The notes below the pieces were generated by a model. That model did no database searches. It saw only the letters and a list, made by a program, of their open reading frames with translations, and had not been told where the DNA came from. Shown piece after piece: positions 19,590-31,819 of a DNA stretch of 43,408 nt. The stretch is taken from positions 1-43,408 of the forward strand of contig LVLI01000275.1 of the NCBI GenBank assembly GCA_001687465.1, written 5' to 3'. A program made the translations under genes and the position numbers. The stretch is from Halocafeteria seosinensis. Lineage: Eukaryota; Sar; Bigyra; Bicosoecida. Numbering within the stretch: position 1 is the first letter of the stretch; every line of letters starts with the position of its first letter.

Positions 19590-21614
19590 ATGGAGGAATC
19601 TAAGGAAGAGATAAACGAGATTTCTGTGATAGCCTCACAAATGGCAGACGAAGCCATTGAGCAACTAAAACAAGACGCTGAAAAGGAGATTCATGAGGTA
19701 GCAGTGAGCCCTGACACTACAGTAGAGAGCTACTTCGCGATGAGCACAAAAATGTACAATAAAGGACTTACACGATACAAGGAGGGGCGTCTTGAGGACG
19801 CCTATTGTTTCTTCATCAGGGTTGTGGGGTACGTGATGCGCAGCACACGAGGTTTCTATTTGGCATCTCGCCTGTTATTCCTTATATGTTTGCTTTGATC
19901 GCTGTTCAGGTTGGTAACCGAGAAGTTGCCGTATCATCCGGGACATAGTCAAGTACATCCCCGATACCGTCAATTTAGAAGCCTGGCTGGACAGGCTGTT
20001 GCGATGATGGAGCGTATTCGTGAAGAATTGCATTCAAAACGATATCAGTTCCATTTGACACAGCTAACGATGGAAAGAAATGTTGAGAACTATAACTTGG
20101 TTGAACAGAGGTCAATTGAAGATCAAAGAAGGGAGCAGACTGAAACAGAACCCGCGTGCGGGAAGCACAACGATGTAGATTGTCCATCCGAACACAGCAG
20201 TCATAGCGATTCCACGCACAAATACTCTGAGGATGGTCTACTAAAAGGTAAGATAGAATTCAGAGACGATCATTTCGGAAAACATCATGGCGATTCCAAG
20301 AGGGTCTATCCAGAGTTAGACTCTCACGTCGACGATTATCACGATCCATCGGTAAACGGCTACAGCAACAAGTATTTGGATGACAACATCAGCGGAATGG
20401 ACTATCAATCTTTTCATTCGAGGGAGAGGGATTCAAGACCTAGTAGAAAGAATATTTTGCAGCCCCCGGACCCCTGCACATTTTCTTTCGAAACCGTTTC
20501 TCTTAGACCCGGTGGGCACACTCCGTCTTCCCAACCTCGCACGGAGGGCCATGACATACCACATGATGACCACATTTGCTATCCTAAAGTCCAAGACGCA
20601 GTTTCAGTCACAGACATTCGCTCCCCATCCAGTCCTTCCCGAGCTCCCTCTGGCTTCTTTGCCCCTTCGGTGGGGATCCGCAATCCGGGATCGATGTGTT
20701 ACATAAGTGCACCTCTCGCCATTGCTCTGCGTTTGGAGGAATTTCAACGCTTTGTTAACTTTGAAGCGAACAATAGTGAATCTGAATCAGTCCGTTTTCT
20801 CCTCACCAAACTGGCGCAGGACATGGCGGCGTGTGAGCACATTGGGCAAAGAAGCGTCGACCTTCCCTATGGTTTCGATCGCATTTTACGATCAATAGGT
20901 CTCAACGTCACAGTAGGTGAATCCGGAGATGCGCAAGAAGCGTTTTCCTGTATCGTTGAGGGACTGGCTACAGAATTACAAGCTGCGTTCACTCCATTCG
21001 ATATGAAATTGGACACGTGGCGCGTTCTTCCGAATGGCGAAAAGAGAAACATACCATCCGTAGAGGAACGATGCTTACATGTCTCGATACCTCAGCACCG
21101 CCTGGAGCAACCAAGGGACTATTTGTATGGCTCTGAACGACCTTTGCATCATCCGCTACTGAGGATGCTGTCAAATGGCTCGCCTTTTTCCGTCCCGCTA
21201 TTACACTGCATAAATGAATATTTGAATCCCTCGGAACCAAACGGCTCTGAAGGAGATAAGTTTATCTCTCGGTTTGAAATGACGCCACAGCTCCTAATGG
21301 TTCACTTGCGGCGTGCAAATAGCGACACTGGGTCTGATGTCTTCTGCTCAGATGATTTGTTTGTATCCTCTGCCAAACGGGAACCAGACGTCCGTTACCG
21401 TCTCAGGGCTGTTATCTCTCATGTGCGCTTGATCGATGGAGCGAACGAAGAGGTAGGACACTACATCGCTGTAATGCGATATCCTGATAGTAAAAAGTGT
21501 ATTATTTGCGACGATTCATCTGTATCTGTTGCGGATGAGAAGTTAGATGTTGCAACGGCTCCCCAGCAAGTCTATCTTGCTATATACCAACGTACAAGTT
21601 CGAATCCCTCGTGA
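19590..21614 (+). CDS. Ubiquitin carboxyl-terminal hydrolase (USP) with N-terminal USP8-dimerisation-like domain, two exons
   Basis: Exons 19590-19828 and 19910-21614 (81-nt intron, GTACGT..TTCAG) give 647 residues. Residues about 40-130 (MSTKMYNKGLTRYKEGRLED, AYCFFIRVVG, then a basic coiled coil) follow the USP8-dimer/MIT-like domain found in USP8 and AMSH. A His/Asp/Ser-rich disordered linker follows to about 330. The peptidase domain has the Cys box NPGSMCYISAPLAIAL (Cys343), the GDAQEAFSCIVEGLATEL helix equivalent to QQDAxE, and the His box EVGHYIAVMRY (His597) with CDDSSVSV after it, so the catalytic triad appears complete. USP8 relatives remove ubiquitin from cargo at ESCRT-bearing endosomes. 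The catalytic domain is short, about 300 residues, and I see no zinc-finger CxxC pairs. Confidence 0.8.
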
Positions 21615-22483
21615 GCTCGCGTGAACAAAGCGCTACAAGTGCATCCGTGATAGCGGCGCAGCGCAGTTACCTTGATGTGGCTTTTTTTATACGGGTATCA
21701 TGCCGTACGTTGCAACTGGTCCACCACGGCGGATAGAAAGAATGCGAAAAGCTGAACCATCGATTTAGAGCAAAGTTTCCGCAACTTATAGCAGAGGATT
21801 AGATTTTGTCCCTGAGCATACTGTACAACATACTATAGGTTGTACAATTGACACTCTACGCAGCCAGACGTACATGTGGGTATTGTGATTACAACCACCT
21901 GTACCCAGTAATGTATGTCTGTTACACCTGTAAAATGGAACAACGCAACACGCCGAAAGTCCATTGTCGTTCCAGTCCAAGTATCATTCCCTCTTCACCC
22001 GTTATCGCATGACCTGTACCCAGTAATGTATGTCTGTTACACCTGTAAAATGGAACAACGCAACACGCCGAAAGTCCATTGTCGTTCCAGTCCAAGTATC
22101 ATTCCCTCTTCACCCGTTGTCATGCGATAACGGGGTGGCACTTGTTGTGTGGTCAATTCCACATCTTAGTCGCAGGTTGCCAAAACGTTAAAAGGTTGCG
22201 ACCGACCTCGCGATCATTGAATGAATGCGGTCTTGCCTTGCTCACCCGACAAGTGCACGGCTTGCATTTGTAATAGATTTATTAGTTGGTTTCTGTACAA
22301 CCAATCTAGTTCTACTGGGAACAGACGCCGCCAGGCCAGGGCGGCGTGTAGAAAATGCGTTAAAAGTCTGTACGACGCCCACGCTTCCTCCGGTGTCGCT
22401 CGACGTATACACTACCGGACGTGATTTTTGTTCGTCGTACTCCCATGTTCACGTTTTATAGATATCCACAGTAATAGAGGAAA
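21615..22483. other. Intergenic, about 870 bp, containing a 115-bp tandem duplication
   Basis: Separates the USP stop from the start of the STAND gene. The main content is the duplication at 21897-22126 and its inverted end. No gene is supported. Confidence 0.6.
21897..22135 (+). repeat. 115-bp direct tandem duplication with an inverted-repeat end
   Basis: 21897-22011 and 22012-22126 are direct copies with a period of 115 bp, beginning acctgtacccagtaatgtat. By eye they are identical through the shared cacccgtt at 22003 and 22118. Copy 1 then continues atcgcatgac, whereas copy 2 continues gtcatgcgataacgggg (22119-22135), which is the inverted complement of the copy 1 end (about 21998-22013). 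Direct duplication plus a short inversion at one end suggests a template-switch event during replication. Confidence 0.9.
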
Positions 22484-25400
22484 ATGAGCGAGCGTCGTCC
22501 CCGTACGAGCCAGGGCGGCGATGGACACTTGGAATCGAAACGAGTGCTGAGTAGACGTCCCAGTTCGCTCGCTCGGGTATCCACCCTGCTGAATAGGATC
22601 ACGGAGGAGGCAGCAGAGCAGCGGCATACCCATGAGCACAGCCCGGAGACCAAACATTCCTCCAACTTGGGGGAGAGCCGTGCTCGGACGGATTCATCCT
22701 CGGCGCCTGCGTTGCATGTCGGCGGTAAGGGTCCCGGGAAACAAACAAGTGCTGCCAAGACTTCCAGGGACAGCGAGGAGTTACCCACCATTTTCGAGCG
22801 GCGTCTAACGGAGCGTCGAGAACGAAACAGTAAAGTCCCTCCCTTTGTTGCCGGGTCAAGACGAACCGACGCAAGTGCACCGCCACGTCCGTCGACTGCT
22901 TCTGGGCGCGCTAGTCATCAGAAGACTTCGCATGGAGCAACGGCGACGCGAGCAGGCGTCGGTCAGTCGAAATCCACAGAAATCGGCTATCGGGTCGCTT
23001 CAGCGATTCCCAATTGGCTGCAGAGTCATGACGTGTTTTCCTCTGTAGAAGTTACTCCAGAGATGCTCCGACGTGGGGATTCCAGCTCTAGTATACCTGA
23101 CCGTCGTTCTCGATCAGATGCCCAGCAGGTCAGGCTCCAACGAGCTCGAAGCAGTAGCGGTAGCTCCATCTCACTAGCGCGTAGCATGTACAGAAAATCG
23201 TTTATTGAGAAAGGTGGTGGTGGACTTAAACGACAGCCATCATTCGCTCACAGCCGAGGGAAGAGTTCTGACAAAACAGGCGAAGCTCAGTCAGAGCATG
23301 CCGAAAAGAAGTCCGAAGTCTATCAATTATCTGCGGCGCATGAACACCGATTGAACTACTTGGAAAAGTCGGTCAAGTACGAACAAAGCGAAAACATGCT
23401 ACAAGAGCTGCTGATCTTACGCGCTCGGACGTATGGCTTGGAGCATCCAAGGACAAACGAGGCGAAGGACCTGTTGATGAAATGCTACCTCGCCCAAAAC
23501 AATATCGCAGATGCTACAGCGCTACAGTCCAACTTTAGAAGCCATTTTGACATTCTAGAAGATAAAATTGTCACGCTCAAAGGAGATTCCGATACAAACA
23601 ATAGGACAAATGCAAGTGAACAAAGAGAAGAAGAATCGGAACCGCCGACGAGCAGGGAAATGGATGAGAATCCGTTTTCAGTTTCTGATGAAGATCGGAG
23701 AAAAGCGCATTCCTTTTACGTTCGGGCACAACGCTTTTACCGCAAGGGGCACTTTGTCCCTGCTGCATTCTTGCTGAACAAAGCTTCCTTGCTCGATCCT
23801 GAAAATGACAAGCTGCATGAGCTTCAGGGCTCTTGTCTAGACATGATGAATGCCAGAGTTTATTCACCAGAACTGGACGTCTCCGTGAAGCTTAAAGCGA
23901 AATGTCCGAATGATACAATCGTGCTTGGAGAACCCCTAAAGGTATACTACTCTTACTCTCAAGCTGATGCGTCTACAGACACAGACAGCACCGGGCCGGG
24001 AAGTCCCACTACCCCCAGTAGCAACTCTATTCATAACCCGTATGACTGGATTGGAATAACAAGAGTATTAAGTGAAGAAGAAAGGCGTCGTGCAACGTCT
24101 TTCGGCACACGTAACGGAGGAGAGTTGAAGACGTTTCCGCGCACTCGAAGCGAAGCATCTAACGCAGCGTTCGGTAGACCACTGGATCGGCAAGTGCACG
24201 TAAATGAAGGACGGGTGGATTTCGGTGATATAATTGTTAGAGCATTGAAAGATGAGGACTTAGAAGCTGATGCTGAGAGTATAGGCCCAGAAGATGTTGC
24301 AGAACGCTTAAATTCCCCCTATGAGTACGATGAGTTCCTCGTTGGATGGTGCTTTGTTCCTAAGCATACGAACTATAGCTCTGTCACGTTTACAGGACAA
24401 CCTCGTGTCCCCGGTGTATACCGAATCCGGTATTTCTTACATGGTACAACGCTTTCTGCTGGGAACCCCGTAAAAATCCTGGCAAAGCATGTTAAAGCGG
24501 AGATACATGCCCTTGGCCATCATATCTGCGGAAATCCTCTGTATGTTGATTACAAACTTTCTTACAATGCTCGTAGATGCTGTCATGGTGCGTGGATTTC
24601 CTTGTGGCCTCTAGGCTCGAAGAAGAAAATGTGGAAAAAAATTGCTGCTGCGACAAACTTAGGGTTGCTTAAGCGACAAGACGAGGAAGCGCAAGATAAG
24701 GAACAGGACGAGAATGAGAATGAAAATGAAGGTGTTATTGGGAGACGACTTCGAGGAAAGAAGCCTCCCTATAACGCGGATCGACCCGTTGAGGCGCTAC
24801 CCATCAGCAAGCACCACCAAGGTCGTGTATGCTTTTCTTCCCATCCGATTTACCCTGGACTTTACGAAGTCCGACTTTTTACCGGCAACCGTCGGCTCAC
24901 GGAGTCCCAAGTAGAGCAAATTCACGGAAATGAAGAAAATTTGCAATATCAGTTGGGAGCGGATTCTAAGAGTAAATGGGGAACCTGTGTAGCCGTCTCG
25001 TCCCGCATCTTGGTTACTGAACCCTGTCCACGGTATCTCTTACACCCGTATACACATCTCCGAAGAGAATACCGAGTGTACATATCTGGGGCCTGCAGCG
25101 ACTCCATGCTGGAAAGAGAAGCGTTGTTTACTGTGGTCGCGCCGAGGTTCAGGGAGATGTGCGAACGTCGGGCTGTAAACGCAACTTTCGTTGACATGCG
25201 GCAGGGTCTTCCGGAAAGCGACGAGGTTCTTAGTGGCAATGCGTTAGGGGAACTTTGGAAGAAAGTTCCCCGCACAGGGGCGAGACGACGCTCCAGTGTC
25301 GTCAGCTTCCATGATGAACAATCGGAGCCAACCAATACTCGTAGCACCAGTAGAAGTATTGCTCACGCACGGACGTCCAGGCGCGTAGAGGGACTAGCCA

Positions 25401-28400
25401 AGGAACTCCAGAGAGAGTACTTCACGTGGCGGGTGGAACTTGGCTTGAAAGAAATCATGGAGTGCCGTCCCAATTCCATCTGCATTATCGGTGGACGATA
25501 TGGTTGGCAGCTTCCAAGTCTTCCTTCGCGAGTCCTGTACCGGTACCCCTGGCTAAGGGATTGCTACAACGAGCATGTTGCACGATATTCTTCGAGAGTG
25601 GGCCCTCCAAACTATAGATCAAGTATCGCTCCAGAAAACCCCTCATCTGGCGTTGATGATACGTCTCCTGTCGCCTTTTCCGATGCTACAATTAGTTCGA
25701 AAGGAACCCCGAACCAGGGTATCGGCCCCTCTTCTCTAAGCAAGAGCTTTATGGCTGGATATTCTGTATTTTTCGAAAATTCAGCAAGAGACACATCTTC
25801 TGTCAAAAAAGAGAAGGAACTTCTGCCTCCTACGCAATACTCTCCGCTTGAAAGGGTCGCTAACTGTTCCTGGTCAGAAGTTGAATTGAATCAAATATTT
25901 TTGGTGCCTCAATACAACCCGCATTCTGGTGATGCTAGTCTTGAAACAATGTTGGAAAAGCTACTTCGTATATGGCTCCATTCTCAGTCTGAACTCCCGC
26001 AACTCAGGAACATTGAGAGTGGGATTGACAATGGGCTTTCAAGTTTAGCTTCGCAGCGGCTACTCGCTTTGCCCAAGCTCGGGAATCACCATATACTGAT
26101 TTCATCTCTTCAATGGGTGCTAGGAAAGTTGGAAAGCCCCCCGATTACAAAGATTGAAGGCAGAAAGCTTCGCGATTTAGATGCACCATTCTCGATTTCT
26201 GTCGCTTCGATCCTAGTCACAATGCTTCCTCTTTCGCTGCGCCTTAAACTCTTTTCGTCGATGGACAGACAGAAATTGCTTGGGACGTCGGATTCGCAGG
26301 GAACACCCAGGGGCTCAGCAGAGCGTTCAAGTAGTAGTCGGAATAGTAGTCGGGACAAAGAGGTGGATAAAAATAGTGTTGAGGATCTAGCCGAGTCTTT
26401 GCTGTCTGCCGAGAATCTAGTTGAAGACCAGTACTACAACTCTATGCTTTACACTCGTCACCCCTCATTGCAATTGCGCGGAGTCTCAATGACTCCCTTT
26501 CTAGCACGAAGTCAAAGCCTAGATCGCGAACTTGGAGACAAAGCGTTCGTTGATCTCAGAAACTTCATCATGAAGCGTACAGACCAATACCGCGTGGGTT
26601 ACACAAGTATTGGTAATTTTTGTGAATGGGCCTTAGCGGACTGTGTTAATTCATTTAATTTTGTGTTCCCTTCTTCTGATACCCCAGAGTCGGGCGAACT
26701 GCTGGGAATGGGCGTTTCAGCGTTTTCAACCACGCGCCGTTCGTTTGTTGTGCTTCACGAAAACTTTCTGGAGGCTGTGAAGTATTTGGACTCCTATCTC
26801 AGTGAAGATAATCATGCAGCTTATTCCAGATACCCCCAGTTAGTGTTCGGGCCCGCTGGTGGTGGAAAGACTACTCTCTTACTGCATTGGATCTCGTCAA
26901 TAAGCTCATTTCAGGATTCTAAAAAGGAATTTTTCAGCGCGGAGGAGAAAGAGGCTAACCTATGTTGGCATGAGAGAAGCTTTCGAGGGATACCCGTTTC
27001 TGAGCCTTCCGAGAACCTGGGTTCCGTCTCATCCGAAGAGGGCGGCAAAGCATGGTCCCGGGGTGTTGCTATGCGAGACTTCTCCTCTGATTCTTCTTCG
27101 AAGGTGAAGTGCTTACATACCTGTTCACCAATTCCGCATGTTAGTGTGTATAAATCAGATAACGTGTGGAACCTTGTTATATACGCTTGTACTGGCCTGG
27201 CCGGATTTCCCAGAAGTGGTATTGAGATCGTCAACTACTTGTCCCAGGAAGTATGCATTGCCGCGGCTCAGGTGGCTTACAAAATGGAATCAGACAACGA
27301 TACTGAAATAGTTTTTATGACAGAGCTTGATGACCTCTTTGACAATGCGGATCCATGGTACACTGTAGTAAAGCTTGAAACTCAGTACAACCTCGTAAGT
27401 TGCAGGAAATCCGCTACAAACTCTGCTTCGTTATAGTGTAATTTTACGTACGCGCAGCTCACGGATAGTATCGGGCGGGGAAGGCCCTACGAGGCTATTC
27501 AGACCATTTTTTCAGAACTTTTGGAAATTGCAACAGAGAGCATGAAAATTACCATTGTCCTCGATGGGTGCGATGTTATAGTGGATAAACCTGCGGAATG
27601 GACAACAGCAAGCTTATATCCTTCAAGAGGCTCAATTAGTCGCACTTGCCAAATGAAGGCATCCGCTACCGCATTTGACTATCGAGAAATCGTGCACTTC
27701 GATGAAGAAGGAGAGCCCTTGTATGAAAATATGTTATATGATCGTGTGCGCGACTGGTACTCATTCGATGAGCAACTCAGCAAATCTCCAAAACAGCTTT
27801 GGTTTGTGCCGGACCCACTTCCGAGAAATGTATATTTCGTTCTGAGTATGAGAGAGCGATCTAGTTCTTGGGAAAATTCTGGCCTGAATTCCTGGAGTTA
27901 TTCCGCTATTCGCGTATCTCCTCCGCCGCAGCGCGGAGCTTTGGAAATCTTGAGCTTTGGACTACGGCCCAAACAAAACGTCAGGTGCCCGGAATGGGGT
28001 GGTGATGCTGACCTGGAGTTCCAGTGGCTCTTGCAGTTTCCTTGCCCATCGCTAGGTAGCCTGGATGGGCTTTTGGAGCAATTCAAAACGGATAATAAGT
28101 CGAACGTGATACAAGAAAGCACTGAAGACGTCCGTTCGGAGCTGTTTAAGGAAGGTCTTAGTGATTTAATTGATGGGGCGCAACTGTATGCAACGTTCTA
28201 CCCGGTAGCTCCCGTGAATTACGGGCGCGCTCAGCGGCATCCCATCTTGGAATGTAACAATATTACTAGGTCGTCACTGTTAGATAAAGCCTTTACAAGA
28301 GCGGGAGTGAGTGCCAAGTGTCGTAACATTGCTCTAAATGTTGTACATGAGCTGAGTATGGAAGTAAACAACTTTGGAGATGAGAGAAAAAAGGATTCGA

Positions 28401-31289
28401 AGAAGGGTCCAGAATCGGAGGTGGCGAGTCCTGAAGTGGAGTTCGCATGGAAGATGAATCAGCTATTTTCTCGCTTTTCTCCAGAAGAAAAGCAAGCAAT
28501 CTTGCCCACGTCTACTGAGTCGCTTCGGGAGAGCTTGATCCGCATACTTACCGCCCGCATCCCGGCCGACTATAGAGCGAGTGAGGTAACTCGGCAACGA
28601 GAGGCGGCGTTACGCAATCCTGCTTTACTTCGGACTGTTCTCGCAGCATTATCAATGACAGGTATGTTGAACGTATATTAGCCGCAACGGGACGCATTGG
28701 TGTAATACAGAGTCTGCTCTTCCGTTGCTCCAGAAAGCTACTTCGAAGCATTGGCGCTCTCCTGCCGCATACGAGCGGACCCGCGCGTAGAAGTGGCTCA
28801 GTCGATGGTCCTCGAGGGTTTAGAAAGAAGATACCCAATTGGTATTGAGGTTTTATGTCTACTGCGGTGTTGTCACGTTGGACTTTCTGGTGCGTAGTAT
28901 ACATTGTTCACTTTGCTGTTATCCCCTTGACAGCATTTTTTGGTGTGATGCAGAGACGGAGCTAATTGACATATTAGGTGGGCACATCCTGCCGAAGGAG
29001 ACTTTCGTCGGTCACGGTGTTGAAAATGCGAATGAGATCCAGTCATCGGAACCGCAGAGCGCAAGGAAGAATGACGGTAATCCGGACCGCACGAAAGATA
29101 CTAGACCCTCATGGTTAAAAACGGGAAAGAAGTCGTCTCATTTTTCAGATGTCGTAGAGAAAATGCAGAACGCCTACACTGAAGGAAAAGACGGAGAAAA
29201 CATATACACCAAGATACCCTCGGAGGCGATGATGCCTCCCCCTTCCCACTGGGCACACTTTGACGCTGCTGCTTGGAGCTCATGCCGCGGTGTGCTCCTC
29301 TCGTGTATGGTGAATGTGTGCCGAGGGCTGTGGTGCCTCGATAGCCCACTTGTGGAGGAGCTGATTGACCGGTGGATTCTTCCACAGTGGCGCCAACGAG
29401 AGATGTATCTCCAAAGAATCATTGCATATTTCTGGATTCGGCCTTTAGGTCATAGGAAAATGGAGGAACTACCGCGGGCTTTCATGCAGTTATTAGGTTG
29501 GACGGACTATAAAAATGCGCTCCAGCCGTCCGCACGACGAGCTTCGGTAATGTCTGAATTTGAAGGGGGAAAGCGGTCCTCACTTGCTTCGCCCAAAAGC
29601 CCCACTACTGAAGAGGCTGTTTCCCGGAACGAAAAGGAAAGCCAGGAGAAAAAAGCAGTAAGAGAAGATGTCATTTCCACAGATGTTGCGCTTACCTCGA
29701 TCGGCGGCTGCGTATTTGGGCAATACGCTCCACGACCTCCAGATGAACATGATCCTAATTTCTTGCATCTGGTGAAACAGGGGGTCACATATTCCGGTGT
29801 TACGTCGAATGTTGCAAGGCCCCGTTTCGCTGAATTGATAGAATTACGTCTCCGCCATAAGAGTCCTTGGGAAGCCTTGAGAAACCGAGATCCTTACTCA
29901 CTGCTGACTAATCACCAAAGACCTGAGAAGGTTTTTCCGGCGAACTCTGCTAGATTGGCCAGTCAAATGATTTGCTTTCTTGCATCACCTGATGTTATGA
30001 GTCTTGCACTAAGCTCTCAACTTTACCGTGTAGAGTATATTCGGACTTTAGAGTCAACGGGGTTATCTGCGTCAGCTATTGTTGAGACATTTCGAAGCGC
30101 ATGGGAGCGTAAGTTCCGTGTGGACGATGCACCAGAAAGACCGAACTACCACATGATTCGGCATTCTGACTACGCTGTCTCTGAAGACTTCCCTGAAATG
30201 GAAACCCAGCAGCAGGAAGAAACACAGGATCAATCCCAAAGATATGTTTTTGCCAAGCAGTGGCATGAAATTAGGACTGAAGGAACCGAAGATCTCATGA
30301 GGCATGGCGTAAGTGTGGTTGAATTAACATCTTCTAACTGCTTTTCTTATAGTAGGAATGTTGCCTCACTTGCAGGAAATATTTTTGGATTTAGGGGATT
30401 TTCAGGCAGCAGAAGAAGCTCTAGAGTGCAGTTTCTTTATTATGACAAAACTGAAGTCTATGCACGAAGAATTGTCGGACTTTGCCAGGGGCGTGGAGAA
30501 TGTGAGTACATGCTACACTTACTTCACTGAGTAAAACACCATACTCCTCCCTTTTGTATTAATTTCAGAAGTTGCATGAACTTGAAAGAACAAGGACGAT
30601 TGTGCGAACTCCAGGAGAGCCTCTTGTGTCGGGGCATCGCTCTTACACATTACCTGAAGTGCAGCGTAGCACACTGGAGAGATTCACTGCTACGGGATCG
30701 TCTGCAATAAGCTTGCATCAGTATCGGACACCCAAGCAATTGCTGCATGCTTTGTCATCCAATCAGTCAACACAGGAATCTTCTCAGAGTGGTAGTCAAA
30801 TGAGACGGTCCCCACAATTCATTAATGTGGAAAACATCTGTAGAGTATGTGGCATGCTTGCGGCACTTTACGCAGAACGCGTTCGAGGCTATTACGCGTT
30901 CGTACGTAAACTGACCAACCTAATGGAAGAACGGCGAGAGTCTTGGATGGATAATGCGGAACAGCAAGAGAAAAGCTATCTGCAGCAGGGAGGTCTTCAA
31001 GCAGGAGATCCGAGCAATCCAACCTATACTTCTTCTCAGAAAAGCGGTGCAGCTCACGAAATTCGGCCTGCAGACACGTGAGTCATATCAGTGAGAATCT
31101 GGATCTTCTAAGTTAGTTGCTTATCGCTTTTTTATCTCCTGTTGCAGGAAGGCGAAGCTAAACAACCTAGTCGCGTTTGTTAAGGCGTTTAAGAAGATCG
31201 TAGGGCACGACCACCCGTTGTTGGAATGGTGTCTGAAGGAGGCTCATGCGGCTATGTCGACATCAGAGGCTTCGTATAGGGCCGCATAG
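22484..31289 (+). CDS. Giant STAND/NACHT ATPase, nephrocystin-3/TEP1-like, seven exons
   Basis: Exons are 22484-27394, 27458-28661, 28734-28889, 28954-30308, 30376-30501, 30569-31077 and 31148-31289, about 2,800 residues; every junction keeps frame. Residues 1-280 are Ser/Arg-rich and disordered. TPR-like helices follow at about 290-350 and 404-455. Two beta-sandwich modules come next (about 460-670 and 690-840), with DWIGITRV, GWCFVPKH, PGVYRIRYF and then AWISLWPLG, PGLYEVRLF, recalling SKICH folds. A DUF4062-like domain (YRVYISGACSDSMLERE near 861 to ICIIGGRYGWQLP near 1001) is as in TEP1 and NPHP3. The NTPase has Walker A GPAGGGKTT at 1456-1464 and Walker B ITIVLDGCDVI with Asp1673. A winged-helix-like region (GLSETELIDILGG), the Trp-rich WCLDSPLVEELIDRWILPQW segment and C-terminal TPR helices follow. 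Known relatives act at cilia (NPHP3) or in vault/telomerase RNPs (TEP1); the role here is unknown. Confidence 0.8.
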
Positions 31290-31819
31290 ACATAGGGGAT
31301 TACCCCGAATGATCAAAGTATCTGGTCTCGGCAAGCAACAGCAACCAGACCAGTGAACAGTCCTGATGTTATCAGAAGGAAAAAGCCAAGACTTGTGATA
31401 ATTAGTTTACTGGTGGCTGACGACAGGCAAGAGAGACCCAAAGGATCCGCCCATCCTGCCCATTTCAACCACAATATTTGCTGCTCTTAGTTCCTAGATC
31501 TAGATAATACACACGCGCTCCGTCTTTGTCCTTTCCCAGTCGGTTTGTGTCACACAAATTGTGTGTCTCCAACGGTCCGCAACGGAACAAAACTCCTTTG
31601 ATGACAGGGCGGAGTTACCAACAGACCCGTCAGTGCGCAAGGGTTTGTCCACAGATAGGCAGCCAGAGTGCAACAGGACAGCGCAATCCATGACCATCGG
31701 TATAAATAAAAGCAAGTACCACCTGCGGCTCATGGCTGTGGTAAAGACAGCCGCCTTTGGGTAGCCTGCTGTATGCGCAGCGTTCAGATCTCTATTTGGA
31801 CTATTTATGAGGCTCCAAG
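31290..31819. other. Intergenic, about 530 bp
   Basis: Lies between the STAND gene stop and the first PILS-like gene on the same strand. No coding signature; frames on either strand at 31500-31841 are short and motif-free. Confidence 0.5.

Noticed and set aside
21590-21615. gttcgaatccc, resembling a tRNA B box
   Set aside because: It lies in the last codons of the USP gene, and no A box or cloverleaf can be formed upstream.
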